Below, piece by piece: positions 1 through 6,815 of a stretch of DNA of 26,608 nt (positions within the stretch are counted from its first letter, which is position 1; every line of letters starts with the position of its first letter). The notes under the pieces are model-generated. The model did not search any database, was not told the DNA's origin, and saw nothing but the letters and a program-made list of their open reading frames with translations. Origin of the DNA: CAVLCC01 sp963624975 (GTDB lineage Bacteria; Actinomycetota; Coriobacteriia; Coriobacteriales; CADBOM01); NCBI GenBank assembly GCA_963624975.1, contig CAVFRF010000040.1, positions 1-26,608 on the forward strand. The letters run 5' to 3'. The translations under genes and the position numbers were made by a program.

Positions 1-900
1 GATCTGCGTGGTGGAGATGTCGCTGTGCCCCAGGATGTCCTGGATGGCGCGCAGGTCGGCTCCGCCTTCGAGCATGTGGGTTGCAAACGAGTGCCTGAGC
101 GTATGTGGATGCAGGCCCTCGATGCCCACCTTTGTGCCGTATTCGTCGCAGATATTGGAGACCGTCTGCCTGGTGAGCCGCTTGCCCCTGGCGTTGAGAA
201 AAACCGCCATGCCATCTGCGGGCGCCGTGGTCTTCTTGGGATGGAGCAGCATTCTGCCGCGCTCGAGATAGTCTCGAAGCGCTGCTAGAGCGGTTCCGCC
301 GATGGGTGAGAGACGCTCTTTGGAGCCCTTTCCCATCACCTGCAGAAAGCCCTCTTCGAGGTAGAGCGACTGCATGTCCAACCCCACCAGCTCCGAGACC
401 CGCAGGCCGCAGCCATATAGCACCTCGAGTACCGCACGGTCTCTCATACCTCGCGGGGTGTCGTCGAACTTCTGGTCGAGCAGATGCTGCACCTGCGAGA
501 TGCCCAGCACCTGCGGCAGCTTGCGCGGCTTTGCCGGCAGGGGCACCGTGGAGGCCACGTCGGAGGTGGCGAACCCTTCCAGCACGCAGAACCTGTGGAA
601 CCCCTTGATGGCGGCAAGCGACCTCTCCATGCTGGCAGGCGAGAACCCGCATTCGTCGAGAGCTCCCATGAACTCCTCTACGCTTCGGCGCGTCACATCG
701 TCGATGCGTTGCGTGCCCTCGCCGTCGAGCCACGCGCAGTAGCGCCGTATGTCGCGCATGTAGCCCTCTATGGTGTTGGCGGAAGCGCCCTTCTCCATGG
801 CGAGATACGAGTCGTACTCGCGAAATGCAGTCTCGAACCCCTCGGGCACCTCGGCATCGAGGTAGCTCGGGCGGTCGTCGTCTTCGGAGCCTGCGGTCAT
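1..900 (-). CDS. xerD: Tyrosine recombinase, XerD/XerC type (partial, 3' end outside window)
   Basis: Integrase-family recombinase that would resolve chromosome dimers at dif with a partner Xer protein. The frame is open for 300 codons from ATG at 900-898 to the window edge. The N-terminal SAM-like core-binding domain spans about residues 15-100 and the catalytic domain follows. Catalytic residues are visible: Arg167 (CGLRVSEL), a Lys in the GKGSKER turn, His266-x-x-Arg269 (HPHTLRHSFATH) and His292 (LGHSDISTTQI). The nucleophilic Tyr, which normally follows within a few residues, is just past the edge. The start codon overlaps the stop of the upstream DUF3866 gene (ATGA), so the two are probably translated in tandem. 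XerD is preferred over XerC because of the housekeeping context, but the sequence alone does not settle it; an integrase of a mobile element is unlikely. Confidence 0.93.
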   Translation of the reverse strand, partial: MTAGSEDDDRPSYLDAEVPEGFETAFREYDSYLAMEKGASANTIEGYMRDIRRYCAWLDGEGTQRIDDVTRRSVEEFMGALDECGFSPASMERSLAAIKGFHRFCVLEGFATSDVASTVPLPAKPRKLPQVLGISQVQHLLDQKFDDTPRGMRDRAVLEVLYGCGLRVSELVGLDMQSLYLEEGFLQVMGKGSKERLSPIGGTALAALRDYLERGRMLLHPKKTTAPADGMAVFLNARGKRLTRQTVSNICDEYGTKVGIEGLHPHTLRHSFATHMLEGGADLRAIQDILGHSDISTTQI

Positions 901-2081
901 CGTGCGCACCTGCTCTGCGCAACCTGCGACCCAACGTGGACTCCGGCGGCATATGCGCAGAGGAAGAACCACGGGTCGTCGACGTACGAGCGTCCCATGG
1001 TGGTGACCTCGATGCCGCGTGTGTCGATGTGGGGGAGAGCTGCCGTCGCCTCGGCTGATGCAGCTGCCATGGCTGCACCTGGTCCGGCATTGCCGTCGTT
1101 GAAGCTCTCGCGATTGCTCGCTCCCACGTCTACCCGCACGATATCGTGCTTGTCGCCGATACTCGCTTTGTCGAGCTGTGCTGCGATGATGCTCTCCAGG
1201 TGAGGCGGCATTCCCTCGGGGATGCATATCGATGCGCGCCCCAGAGCGAGCCTGCCCATCGCCGTGAGGAAGTGATGGCTCGCCCCTAGGTGGCGTTCGC
1301 GTGCATCGGCGAACGAGACCCGCATCACCGCGGTGGGCCTGCCTCCGAGAGCCGCCACCGCGTTGACGCTCTCGGCCTGCGCGACTCCGCCGTTGCCGAG
1401 TGCCGTGCCCGTGCCGGCGATTCCGGGTCCGATGGCCACGATCGCCGCGTCGGCAGCATATGCCAAGCGTGCGGCCACCAGCGCCGAGTGCAGGCTCACC
1501 GCCTCGGCATCTCCTCCCATGGCCTGCCCGCAGGTGATCGTTGCGTCTACGAGTCCGGTATCGACGCACTGCCTCGCCAGCTTGGAGAAGGGGAGCATGA
1601 GCGCGCCTTCATCGGTCATGCAGTACACGATCCTGGCATCTGGCACCTGCCTGCGGATGCCGGCCGCCACCAGCGGGAGCTGGCTGTGCAACCCGCAGCA
1701 CGCGACGGGCATGCCCTCGAGTCCCGTGGCATCACACAGCTCGTCGTGCATCGGCGAGCGTTCGTCTTCTATCACGTCTACCGGGCACTGCATGGGAGTG
1801 TAGCGAAGCTTCATTATCTTGCTCTCGCGGCCTCCGGCATCTTCGGCCGCATCCGGCTGCCCTGCGACTTCGTCGAGCTTGCACACCACGAAGTCGTAGC
1901 CTCCGGTGCCCAGCCCCATCTGCGTTGCGGCGATGTTGAGGAGCACCCTGTCGCCCGGGCGGCATGCGCCGGAAAGACGCGTGAAACAGATTGCAGGACA
2001 GCTCCGTCCGGCAATCCGGAGCGTTTGGGAGCCGTTGTCTTGTCGCTCGATCGATTCCACGATAGCCGGCGTGGTCTGCAT
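897..2081 (-). CDS. DUF3866 family protein
   Basis: A 394-residue protein resembling the DUF3866 family, which occurs in actinobacteria and some Firmicutes and has no established function. Visible features are an N-terminal segment ending in a beta-rich stretch (GDRVLLNIAATQMGLGTGGYDFVV), a middle segment starting MKLRYTPMQ, and Gly/Ala-rich central regions (AIVAIGPGIAGTGTALGNGG) that look like phosphate- or nucleotide-binding loops, though this is only an impression. There is no signal peptide or clear membrane segment. ATG at 2081-2079 is preceded at 6 nt by AGGAG (complement of 2088-2092). The stop overlaps the start of the recombinase gene by 4 nt, implying a two-gene operon. The family assignment comes from remembered sequence character and from the xerD neighbourhood, not from a search. 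Confidence 0.8.
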   Translation of the reverse strand: MQTTPAIVESIERQDNGSQTLRIAGRSCPAICFTRLSGACRPGDRVLLNIAATQMGLGTGGYDFVVCKLDEVAGQPDAAEDAGGRESKIMKLRYTPMQCPVDVIEDERSPMHDELCDATGLEGMPVACCGLHSQLPLVAAGIRRQVPDARIVYCMTDEGALMLPFSKLARQCVDTGLVDATITCGQAMGGDAEAVSLHSALVAARLAYAADAAIVAIGPGIAGTGTALGNGGVAQAESVNAVAALGGRPTAVMRVSFADARERHLGASHHFLTAMGRLALGRASICIPEGMPPHLESIIAAQLDKASIGDKHDIVRVDVGASNRESFNDGNAGPGAAMAAASAEATAALPHIDTRGIEVTTMGRSYVDDPWFFLCAYAAGVHVGSQVAQSRCAR

Positions 2082-2105
2082 GCCAGTCTCCTCTCGTCTG
2101 CACCA

Positions 2106-2111
2106 ATAGTA
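2106..2111 (-). promoter_or_regulatory. Candidate -10 element for the DUF3866-xerD operon
   Basis: On the minus strand the hexamer TACTAT lies 24 nt upstream of the DUF3866 ATG, followed by the AGGAG ribosome site. No good -35 hexamer sits at the right distance (AGGCAG at 17 bp), so this is only a candidate. Confidence 0.3.
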
Positions 2112-2393
2112 GCAGTCGGACCGGCATGCTGCCTCAGCGCACGCGCGGTACGGTTGAGAGAGTCATCCCACGGTGTGACACCCGGTGCGGATTTTTCTTG
2201 CAAACAAGCACTCGGGCTTGGGAAGCCGGACCGCTAACACCGGTGAACGGCACCCAACTTTGTTATCCATAAATTGTGCAAAAACCATCCCATCTCATAA
2301 CACCTACAACATATTGTGCATGAACAGATGTTCCCCACTGCATATACGAAACTCGAGCAATCAAATGAATCGTAAAACTGGCAAAATTGAGAG

Positions 2394-2453
2394 TGGGTGG
2401 AGGTGGTGTGACCTAGGCGGCATAAACTAATTGCAATGTGGAATGATTTGGGA
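2394..2453 (+). promoter_or_regulatory. Candidate MraZ operator (TGG-type repeats, 10-bp spacing)
   Basis: TGGGT at 2394 and TGGTG at 2404, followed by TAGGC at 2414, lie exactly 10 bp apart just upstream of the -35. A second pair, TGGAA at 2439 and TGGGA at 2449, also 10 bp apart, falls between the -35 and -10 hexamers. In E. coli MraZ represses its own operon by binding TGGGN direct repeats separated by 5 nt. The resemblance is inferred; such G-rich pentamers can occur by chance. Confidence 0.4.
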
Positions 2454-2459
2454 TAGGAT
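2431..2459 (+). promoter_or_regulatory. Sigma70-type promoter of the dcw cluster (Pmra)
   Basis: TTGCAA at 2431-2436 and TAGGAT at 2454-2459 are separated by 17 bp. Transcription would start near 2466, giving a leader of about 40 nt before the mraZ ATG. This is the best promoter-like match upstream of the first dcw gene. Confidence 0.65.
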
Positions 2460-2507
2460 GTATCCATCAGCTTGAGCCGAGCAAAACAATCTGGAAGGAG
2501 AGAGGAG

Positions 2508-2936
2508 ATGACCCAAGGTCTCTATGGTGAGTTCCACCATACGATGGACCCCAAGGGCCGTGTCTCGCTCCCGTCGAACTTCCGCAAGGTTTTGCCCGAG
2601 AGGCTCGTGCTCGTGCCGGGACCGCAGGGTCAAGTCAATGTCTTCTCCGAAGAGGACTTCGCCAACTGGAAGTCCAAGTTCATGGAGGAGCAGGGCGGCT
2701 ACACGGTTTCGGGCGGCGAGCACGACACCGCGAAGCTGCGGCTCTTTCTCAACGCCTGGGCACAGGCGGTCGACGTGGACAGCGCGGGCAGGGTCAACGT
2801 GCCCAAGAAGCTGCGCGACCGTGCCGGACTGCACAAGGAGGTCGTGGTGGTCGGAGACGAAGACCATGCGTGCCTCTGGGATTCGGCCAGATGGGAAGAG
2901 TACATGGGCAGCTTCGACTTCTCGGACATCTTCTAG
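2508..2936 (+). CDS. mraZ: Transcriptional regulator MraZ
   Basis: MraZ is a SpoVT/AbrB-fold DNA-binding protein that oligomerises into rings and represses the dcw operon. The 142-residue product matches the family length. It has two copies of the MraZ motif: residues about 9-20 (HHTMDPKGRVSLPSNFR) and about 88-100 (VDVDSAGRVNVPKKLR), each with the D-x-x-GRV-x-(L/V)P core. An upstream in-frame TTG at 2472 is less likely, because AAGGAG at 2495-2500 sits 7 nt before the ATG at 2508. It is the first gene after the promoter and is followed after 37 nt by rsmH, the standard order. Autoregulation is likely given the TGG repeats upstream. Confidence 0.96.
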   Translation: MTQGLYGEFHHTMDPKGRVSLPSNFRKVLPERLVLVPGPQGQVNVFSEEDFANWKSKFMEEQGGYTVSGGEHDTAKLRLFLNAWAQAVDVDSAGRVNVPKKLRDRAGLHKEVVVVGDEDHACLWDSARWEEYMGSFDFSDIF

Positions 2937-2973
2937 GCTTTGCGCCTGAGAGAGTTTTGCGGGGCGAGGGCTG

Positions 2974-3951
2974 ATGGACAGGGATTTGACAAAAGAATAT
3001 CGGCACACTCCGGTGATGGCCTCCGAGACCATCGAGAGCTTGAGGCTCGGACCAGCATCGGTTTACGTGGATTGCACTCTTGGAGGAGCAGGTCACACGG
3101 TTCTCGCGGCAGATGCGATCGGCGCAGGCGGGATCCTCATCGGAATCGACGAGGACCCGATGGCCATCGAGGCAGCTAGCGAGAGGGTCGCCCGGGAGCA
3201 TCCGGAGGCGGACTTCCGTCCCATGCTCGGCGACTTTGCAGACCTCGACTCCATACTGTGCAGGGCGCAGGTTCCGGGCATCGACGCGGTGCTCATGGAC
3301 CTGGGACTCAGCTCTCCGCAAATCGACTTTCCCGAGAGGGGCTTCTCCTACAAGGAGGATGCTCCGCTGGACATGCGAAGAAATCCTGGCAAACACACCC
3401 AAAATGCAGCAGAGGTCATCAACACCTTAAACGAACCAGACCTCGCCAGGATTCTCCGAGACTTTGGGGAAGAGAAGTGGGCTTCGCGCATCGCCTCGTT
3501 TATCGTGCAGCGACGTGCGGAGGCTCCCATCGAGACCACGCTCGAGCTGGTGGACGTCGTGAAGGCGGCCATCCCGGCATCGGCGAGGCGGCAGGGCGGA
3601 CACCCCGCCAAGCGCACGTTCCAGGCGTTGCGGATCTACGTGAACCACGAACTTGACGAGCTGCGTACCGCGCTAGACGCCGCCGTGAGGTGGCTGGATC
3701 CGGGAGGCAGGATCGCGGTGATCAGCTACCACTCGCTGGAGGATAGGATCGTGAAGGAGGTCTTCGCCGACCTGGCGCGGGGCTGCACCTGCCCGCCGGA
3801 TATTCCGGTATGCGTTTGCGGCAACGAGCCCAAGGTGAAGCTGGTCACGAGAAAGCCGATAGTCCCGAGCAAGGAAGAGCTCGAGGCCAATCCCAGGTCG
3901 CGCAGCGCGAAGCTCCGCGTGGCGCAGAAGCTCGACACGTCGGCGATGTGA
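2974..3951 (+). CDS. rsmH: 16S rRNA (cytosine(1402)-N(4))-methyltransferase RsmH (MraW)
   Basis: SAM-dependent enzyme that N4-methylates C1402 of 16S rRNA in the small-subunit P site. The 325 residues match the family. Visible motifs are the HTPVM start of the domain, the SAM-binding loop VDCTLGGAGHT, the acidic IGIDEDP after strand 2, MDLGLSSPQID, the GFSYKEDAPLDMRR segment, and the C-terminal QALRIYVNHEL and ISYHSLEDRIVK signatures. A Cys-rich stretch (CTCPPDIPVCVCG) near the C-terminus is also typical of the family. ATG at 2974 is preceded by GAGGG at short distance. A 203-bp gap with a strong hairpin separates it from the ftsL-like gene. Confidence 0.97.
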   Translation: MDRDLTKEYRHTPVMASETIESLRLGPASVYVDCTLGGAGHTVLAADAIGAGGILIGIDEDPMAIEAASERVAREHPEADFRPMLGDFADLDSILCRAQVPGIDAVLMDLGLSSPQIDFPERGFSYKEDAPLDMRRNPGKHTQNAAEVINTLNEPDLARILRDFGEEKWASRIASFIVQRRAEAPIETTLELVDVVKAAIPASARRQGGHPAKRTFQALRIYVNHELDELRTALDAAVRWLDPGGRIAVISYHSLEDRIVKEVFADLARGCTCPPDIPVCVCGNEPKVKLVTRKPIVPSKEELEANPRSRSAKLRVAQKLDTSAM

Positions 3952-4002
3952 TGCCGGCGCAGGTCGAGACGGCATATAGGCATATAGGAACGAATAGCAG
4001 GC

Positions 4003-4051
4003 AAGCCCGCTAGAACAGGTTCATGTGGATGGAACCGGGTTCGGCGGGCTT
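4003..4051 (+). other. Long imperfect hairpin between rsmH and ftsL
   Basis: AAGCCCGC at 4003-4010 pairs with GCGGGCTT at 4044-4051, GAAC at 4013-4016 with GTTC at 4039-4042, and GGTTC at 4018-4022 with GAACC at 4032-4036. The loop is 9 nt and the internal mismatches are small (TA against G, A against GG). That gives 17 paired positions. No T-run follows, so it is not a classical terminator; it could be an attenuator, a processing or stability element, or a protein site. Just upstream, GGCATATA is repeated in tandem (3971-3986). Confidence 0.55.
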
Positions 4052-4154
4052 CGTGGAAATAGAAGCATGCGGGCAGCGCGCAGGAAGCGTGCAGATACAA
4101 GAAGCAAACATCGTCTAGATGCAGACCAAACGAAACAAGGACGAGTTGAGGTAG

Positions 4155-4763
4155 ATGGCAGGCGCAGCAGCAAGGGCATACGATTCGACGGCGAGCGCAT
4201 ACGCTCCCGTACGCCGTTATGCGAACGTGGGAAGCTACGAGAGGGTGGCGACCCGTCCCAGCATAGAGGTGCGTACCGGCGGCAAGGGCGACACCGATGC
4301 AGCCCTTCGCAGGGTCGTCTCGGTGTTCAAGCTCGCCATCGCCGCAATTGCAGTGGCGGCCGTTGTGGGCGTTGCCGTGGTTTGGCTCACCAACGCCTCG
4401 ATGGACGTGCTGTGGCAGAAGGGCGAGGTGGACTCGGCCATCGAGGATGCGGAGACGCTGAACACCCAGCTGGAGGTTCAGTACTACGCCGCCGCCAACC
4501 CCACCAAGGTCAAGGAGTACGCTGCCGACCATCTCGGCATGTCGGCTGCAGCGGCGCCGACCACCACGGTCGACCTTACCCCCAGCGTTTTGAAAGATGC
4601 GGTTTCCTCGACGGTTACAGGGGGAATCGCTGCGTGCGAGAATGCCCAGGCCAAGGCGGAGGCCGAAATGCAGGCCAAGGCGCAGGCCGAAGCGCAGGCG
4701 CAAGGCGATGCTCAGACGGCGAGCCAGACGCAGGCGGACGCCGCCGAGGCATCGGGATACTAG
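4155..4763 (+). CDS. ftsL: FtsL-like septum protein
   Basis: A 202-residue bitopic membrane protein in the ftsL slot between rsmH and the class B PBP. It has a roughly 50-residue cytoplasmic N-terminus, one membrane segment at about residues 56-79 (FKLAIAAIAVAAVVGVAVVW) and a short periplasmic coiled-coil-like stretch (about 85-110). A YAADHLGM segment follows, similar to the conserved end of FtsL/DivIC proteins. FtsL bridges FtsQ and the FtsW-FtsI synthase. The C-terminus carries an unusual Ala/Gln/Glu-rich tail (about residues 160-200) encoded by imperfect DNA repeats. ATG at 4155 has a GAGG ribosome site. FtsL diverges quickly, so the call rests on position, topology and size. Confidence 0.75.
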   Translation: MAGAAARAYDSTASAYAPVRRYANVGSYERVATRPSIEVRTGGKGDTDAALRRVVSVFKLAIAAIAVAAVVGVAVVWLTNASMDVLWQKGEVDSAIEDAETLNTQLEVQYYAAANPTKVKEYAADHLGMSAAAAPTTTVDLTPSVLKDAVSSTVTGGIAACENAQAKAEAEMQAKAQAEAQAQGDAQTASQTQADAAEASGY

Positions 4764-4795
4764 CGCCGGTATGAGGCTGCATTGAGGCTGGGCAG

Positions 4796-6751
4796 ATGAC
4801 AGGCAGAGAAGACGGCGGAAACAGAAGGAACTCGAAAACGGGCGGGCGGAGCGCAGGCTCTACCCGCCCGGATTCGTTGCGCCGCAGCAGTGGCGGTTCG
4901 GGCCGCAAGCGCGGCTCCAGGCCGAGCGCGCCCAAGCTGCAGAAGGACACGCTGCTCGACAGGATCGGCGAGGGAGCGTTCGAAAGCTCCGATAGCTCCA
5001 ACAGGCCGGAATGGGTGCTCATCTTCTTCCTGGTCATGGTCGCGCTCATCGTGATCAGGCTGTTCACCCTTCAGATAATCGACGTGTACGGCTATGGCGA
5101 CACCGCTTCCAAGCTGAGGACCGCCGAGGAGACCGTGTATGCCAAGCGCGGCACCATCTACGACAGGAACGGCAACATCCTGGCCATGAGCGTGGAAGCC
5201 TCTACCGTGTGCTGCGATCCTAGACAGGTTGCGGATCCCAACGCCACCGCTCAAGAGCTGGCCAACATCTTGGGCGGGCAGAAGGAAGACTACATCGAGA
5301 GCCTGACGCGCGATTCGGGGTTCTCGTACATAAAGAGGCAGGTCGACGCCAGCGTCGGCGATGCCATAAGCTCTCGCAAGACCACGCTGAGAAGCGAGGC
5401 CAAGGCCGCGAGGAAAGCCGAGGTGGAGGCGGCGAAGAATGCCGGCACCTACGACGAGGAGAGCGACAACGCGTCGGATGCGATAGTGACCGCGCTCGAC
5501 GGCGTGTACTGCGTGGACGACATGAAGCGCGTCTACCCGTATGGCTCGGTGGCGGGGCAGGTGCTGGGCTCTGTGAACGTGGACGGCGAGGGCATCAGCG
5601 GAATCGAGCTGCAGTACGACGACATCCTCAAGGGCGCCAACGGCAAGCAGAAGTCCGAGCGCGGGCGCTTCGGGATGGAGATTCCCGGGGGCACAGTCGT
5701 GGAGGAAGAGGCCCAGGACGGGCAGGACATCATGATCTCGATAGACGTGGAGCTGCAGGCTGCCGCGGAGGAATCGCTCTCGCAGCAGGTGGCCGACTCC
5801 AACGCCAACAGCGGCAACCTCGTGGTGATCGACGGCTCGACAGGCGAGATATACGCGAGCTGCTCCACGCCGCTCTTCGACCCGGGCAACAGGGCCGAAG
5901 CCGAGGAGGGCGCGCAATCGCTGAAGTCGGTGACCACAACATACGAGCCCGGTTCGATCTTCAAGCCTGTAACAGCGGCGATGCTGCTCGACCAGGGGCT
6001 GGCCACCTCCGACGAGACCATCACGGTGCCGGGCTACCTGGACTACGGGCAGTGGACCATCACCGACGCCCACGACCACGGCACCCAGGACATGACCTTC
6101 AAGGAGATCATCGAGCAGTCGTCCAACATCGGCATCACGCTGCTGGAAGAGCGCCTGGGCTCCGAGAACTTCTACAACCACATCGTGGAGTACGGCTTCG
6201 GCACGGCGACCGGGGTGGACTATCCGGGCGAGCTTGACGGCAAGGTACCGGACTACGCCGAGTGGTCGGAGGTGCAGGAGGCCAACATATCGTTTGGCCA
6301 GGGCCTAACCGTGACCACCGCCCAGATGGCCTCGTTCTATGGCGTGCTGGCATCGGGCGGCACCTACGTGAAGCCGCATTACCTCATCGGATACCCCGAC
6401 ACCGGCGAGACGGTGTCGTACGAGAGCAAGCAGCTCGTGACCTCGGCAACATGCGACGTGCTGGACGACATGCTCAGCGGCGTGGTGGAGGACGGCACGG
6501 GCACGCTGGCCGCCATCGAGGGCTACACCGTGGCCGGCAAGACCGGCACCTCGCAGAAGATCGAGGAGGACGGCACCTACTCGCAGGGCGCATACGTGAT
6601 CTCGTTCGACGGGTATCTGCCGTACACTAACAGCAGCTTGGCCTGCGCGGTTTCGATGGACAACCCCGGCACCTCCGCCGCGATGCCGGTGTTCTCGCAG
6701 GTCATGCAAACGGCGGCCGAGATGTACAGGATCACCTCGAACCCGCAGTAG
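4796..6751 (+). CDS. ftsI: Class B penicillin-binding protein (FtsI/PBP2-like septal transpeptidase)
   Basis: Septal DD-transpeptidase that cross-links new peptidoglycan together with FtsW. The 651 residues comprise a basic cytoplasmic N-terminus (about 1-78), a membrane segment (about 79-97, VLIFFLVMVALIVIRLFTL), a PBP dimer domain starting around AKRGTIYDRNG, and the transpeptidase domain. Active-site motifs are present: Ser387-x-x-Lys390 (GSIFK), Ser442-Ser443-Asn444 (SSN) and Lys582-Thr583-Gly584 (KTGTS). There is no PASTA domain; the protein ends soon after the transpeptidase fold, which separates it from SpoVD-type PBPs. A charged Ala/Lys/Glu-rich insertion (about residues 195-225) lies in the N-terminal domain. 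The start at 4796 is the first ATG of the frame, 32 nt after the upstream stop; the ribosome site is weak. Confidence 0.93.
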   Translation: MTGREDGGNRRNSKTGGRSAGSTRPDSLRRSSGGSGRKRGSRPSAPKLQKDTLLDRIGEGAFESSDSSNRPEWVLIFFLVMVALIVIRLFTLQIIDVYGYGDTASKLRTAEETVYAKRGTIYDRNGNILAMSVEASTVCCDPRQVADPNATAQELANILGGQKEDYIESLTRDSGFSYIKRQVDASVGDAISSRKTTLRSEAKAARKAEVEAAKNAGTYDEESDNASDAIVTALDGVYCVDDMKRVYPYGSVAGQVLGSVNVDGEGISGIELQYDDILKGANGKQKSERGRFGMEIPGGTVVEEEAQDGQDIMISIDVELQAAAEESLSQQVADSNANSGNLVVIDGSTGEIYASCSTPLFDPGNRAEAEEGAQSLKSVTTTYEPGSIFKPVTAAMLLDQGLATSDETITVPGYLDYGQWTITDAHDHGTQDMTFKEIIEQSSNIGITLLEERLGSENFYNHIVEYGFGTATGVDYPGELDGKVPDYAEWSEVQEANISFGQGLTVTTAQMASFYGVLASGGTYVKPHYLIGYPDTGETVSYESKQLVTSATCDVLDDMLSGVVEDGTGTLAAIEGYTVAGKTGTSQKIEEDGTYSQGAYVISFDGYLPYTNSSLACAVSMDNPGTSAAMPVFSQVMQTAAEMYRITSNPQ

Positions 6752-6815
6752 ACGGCGCGTTGGCGGCGCCTGGCGTGCGGGACGCAGGTTCGATTGTTTG
6801 AGAGCGAGGGAGAAC

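Larger units (their letters stand above)
2082..2507. other. Divergent intergenic region between DUF3866 and mraZ
   Basis: About 425 bp without a convincing gene; the right two thirds are clearly AT-richer than the flanks. Visible elements are a short palindrome GGTGT-G-ACACC at 2172-2182, a palindrome CACCGGTG at 2238-2245, two direct copies of ATTGTGCA exactly 40 bp apart (2273-2280 and 2313-2320), and the promoter and operator candidates listed separately. The short open frames here have no ribosome site or recognisable product. Confidence 0.6.

Noticed and set aside
2263..2271. DnaA box (TTATCCATA)
   Set aside because: One mismatch from TTATCCACA and isolated; no cluster of boxes or dnaA/dnaN genes, so not evidence for an origin.
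2185..2430. Plus-strand 81-codon frame upstream of mraZ
   Set aside because: No ribosome site, ends at the mraZ promoter, and has no recognisable product.
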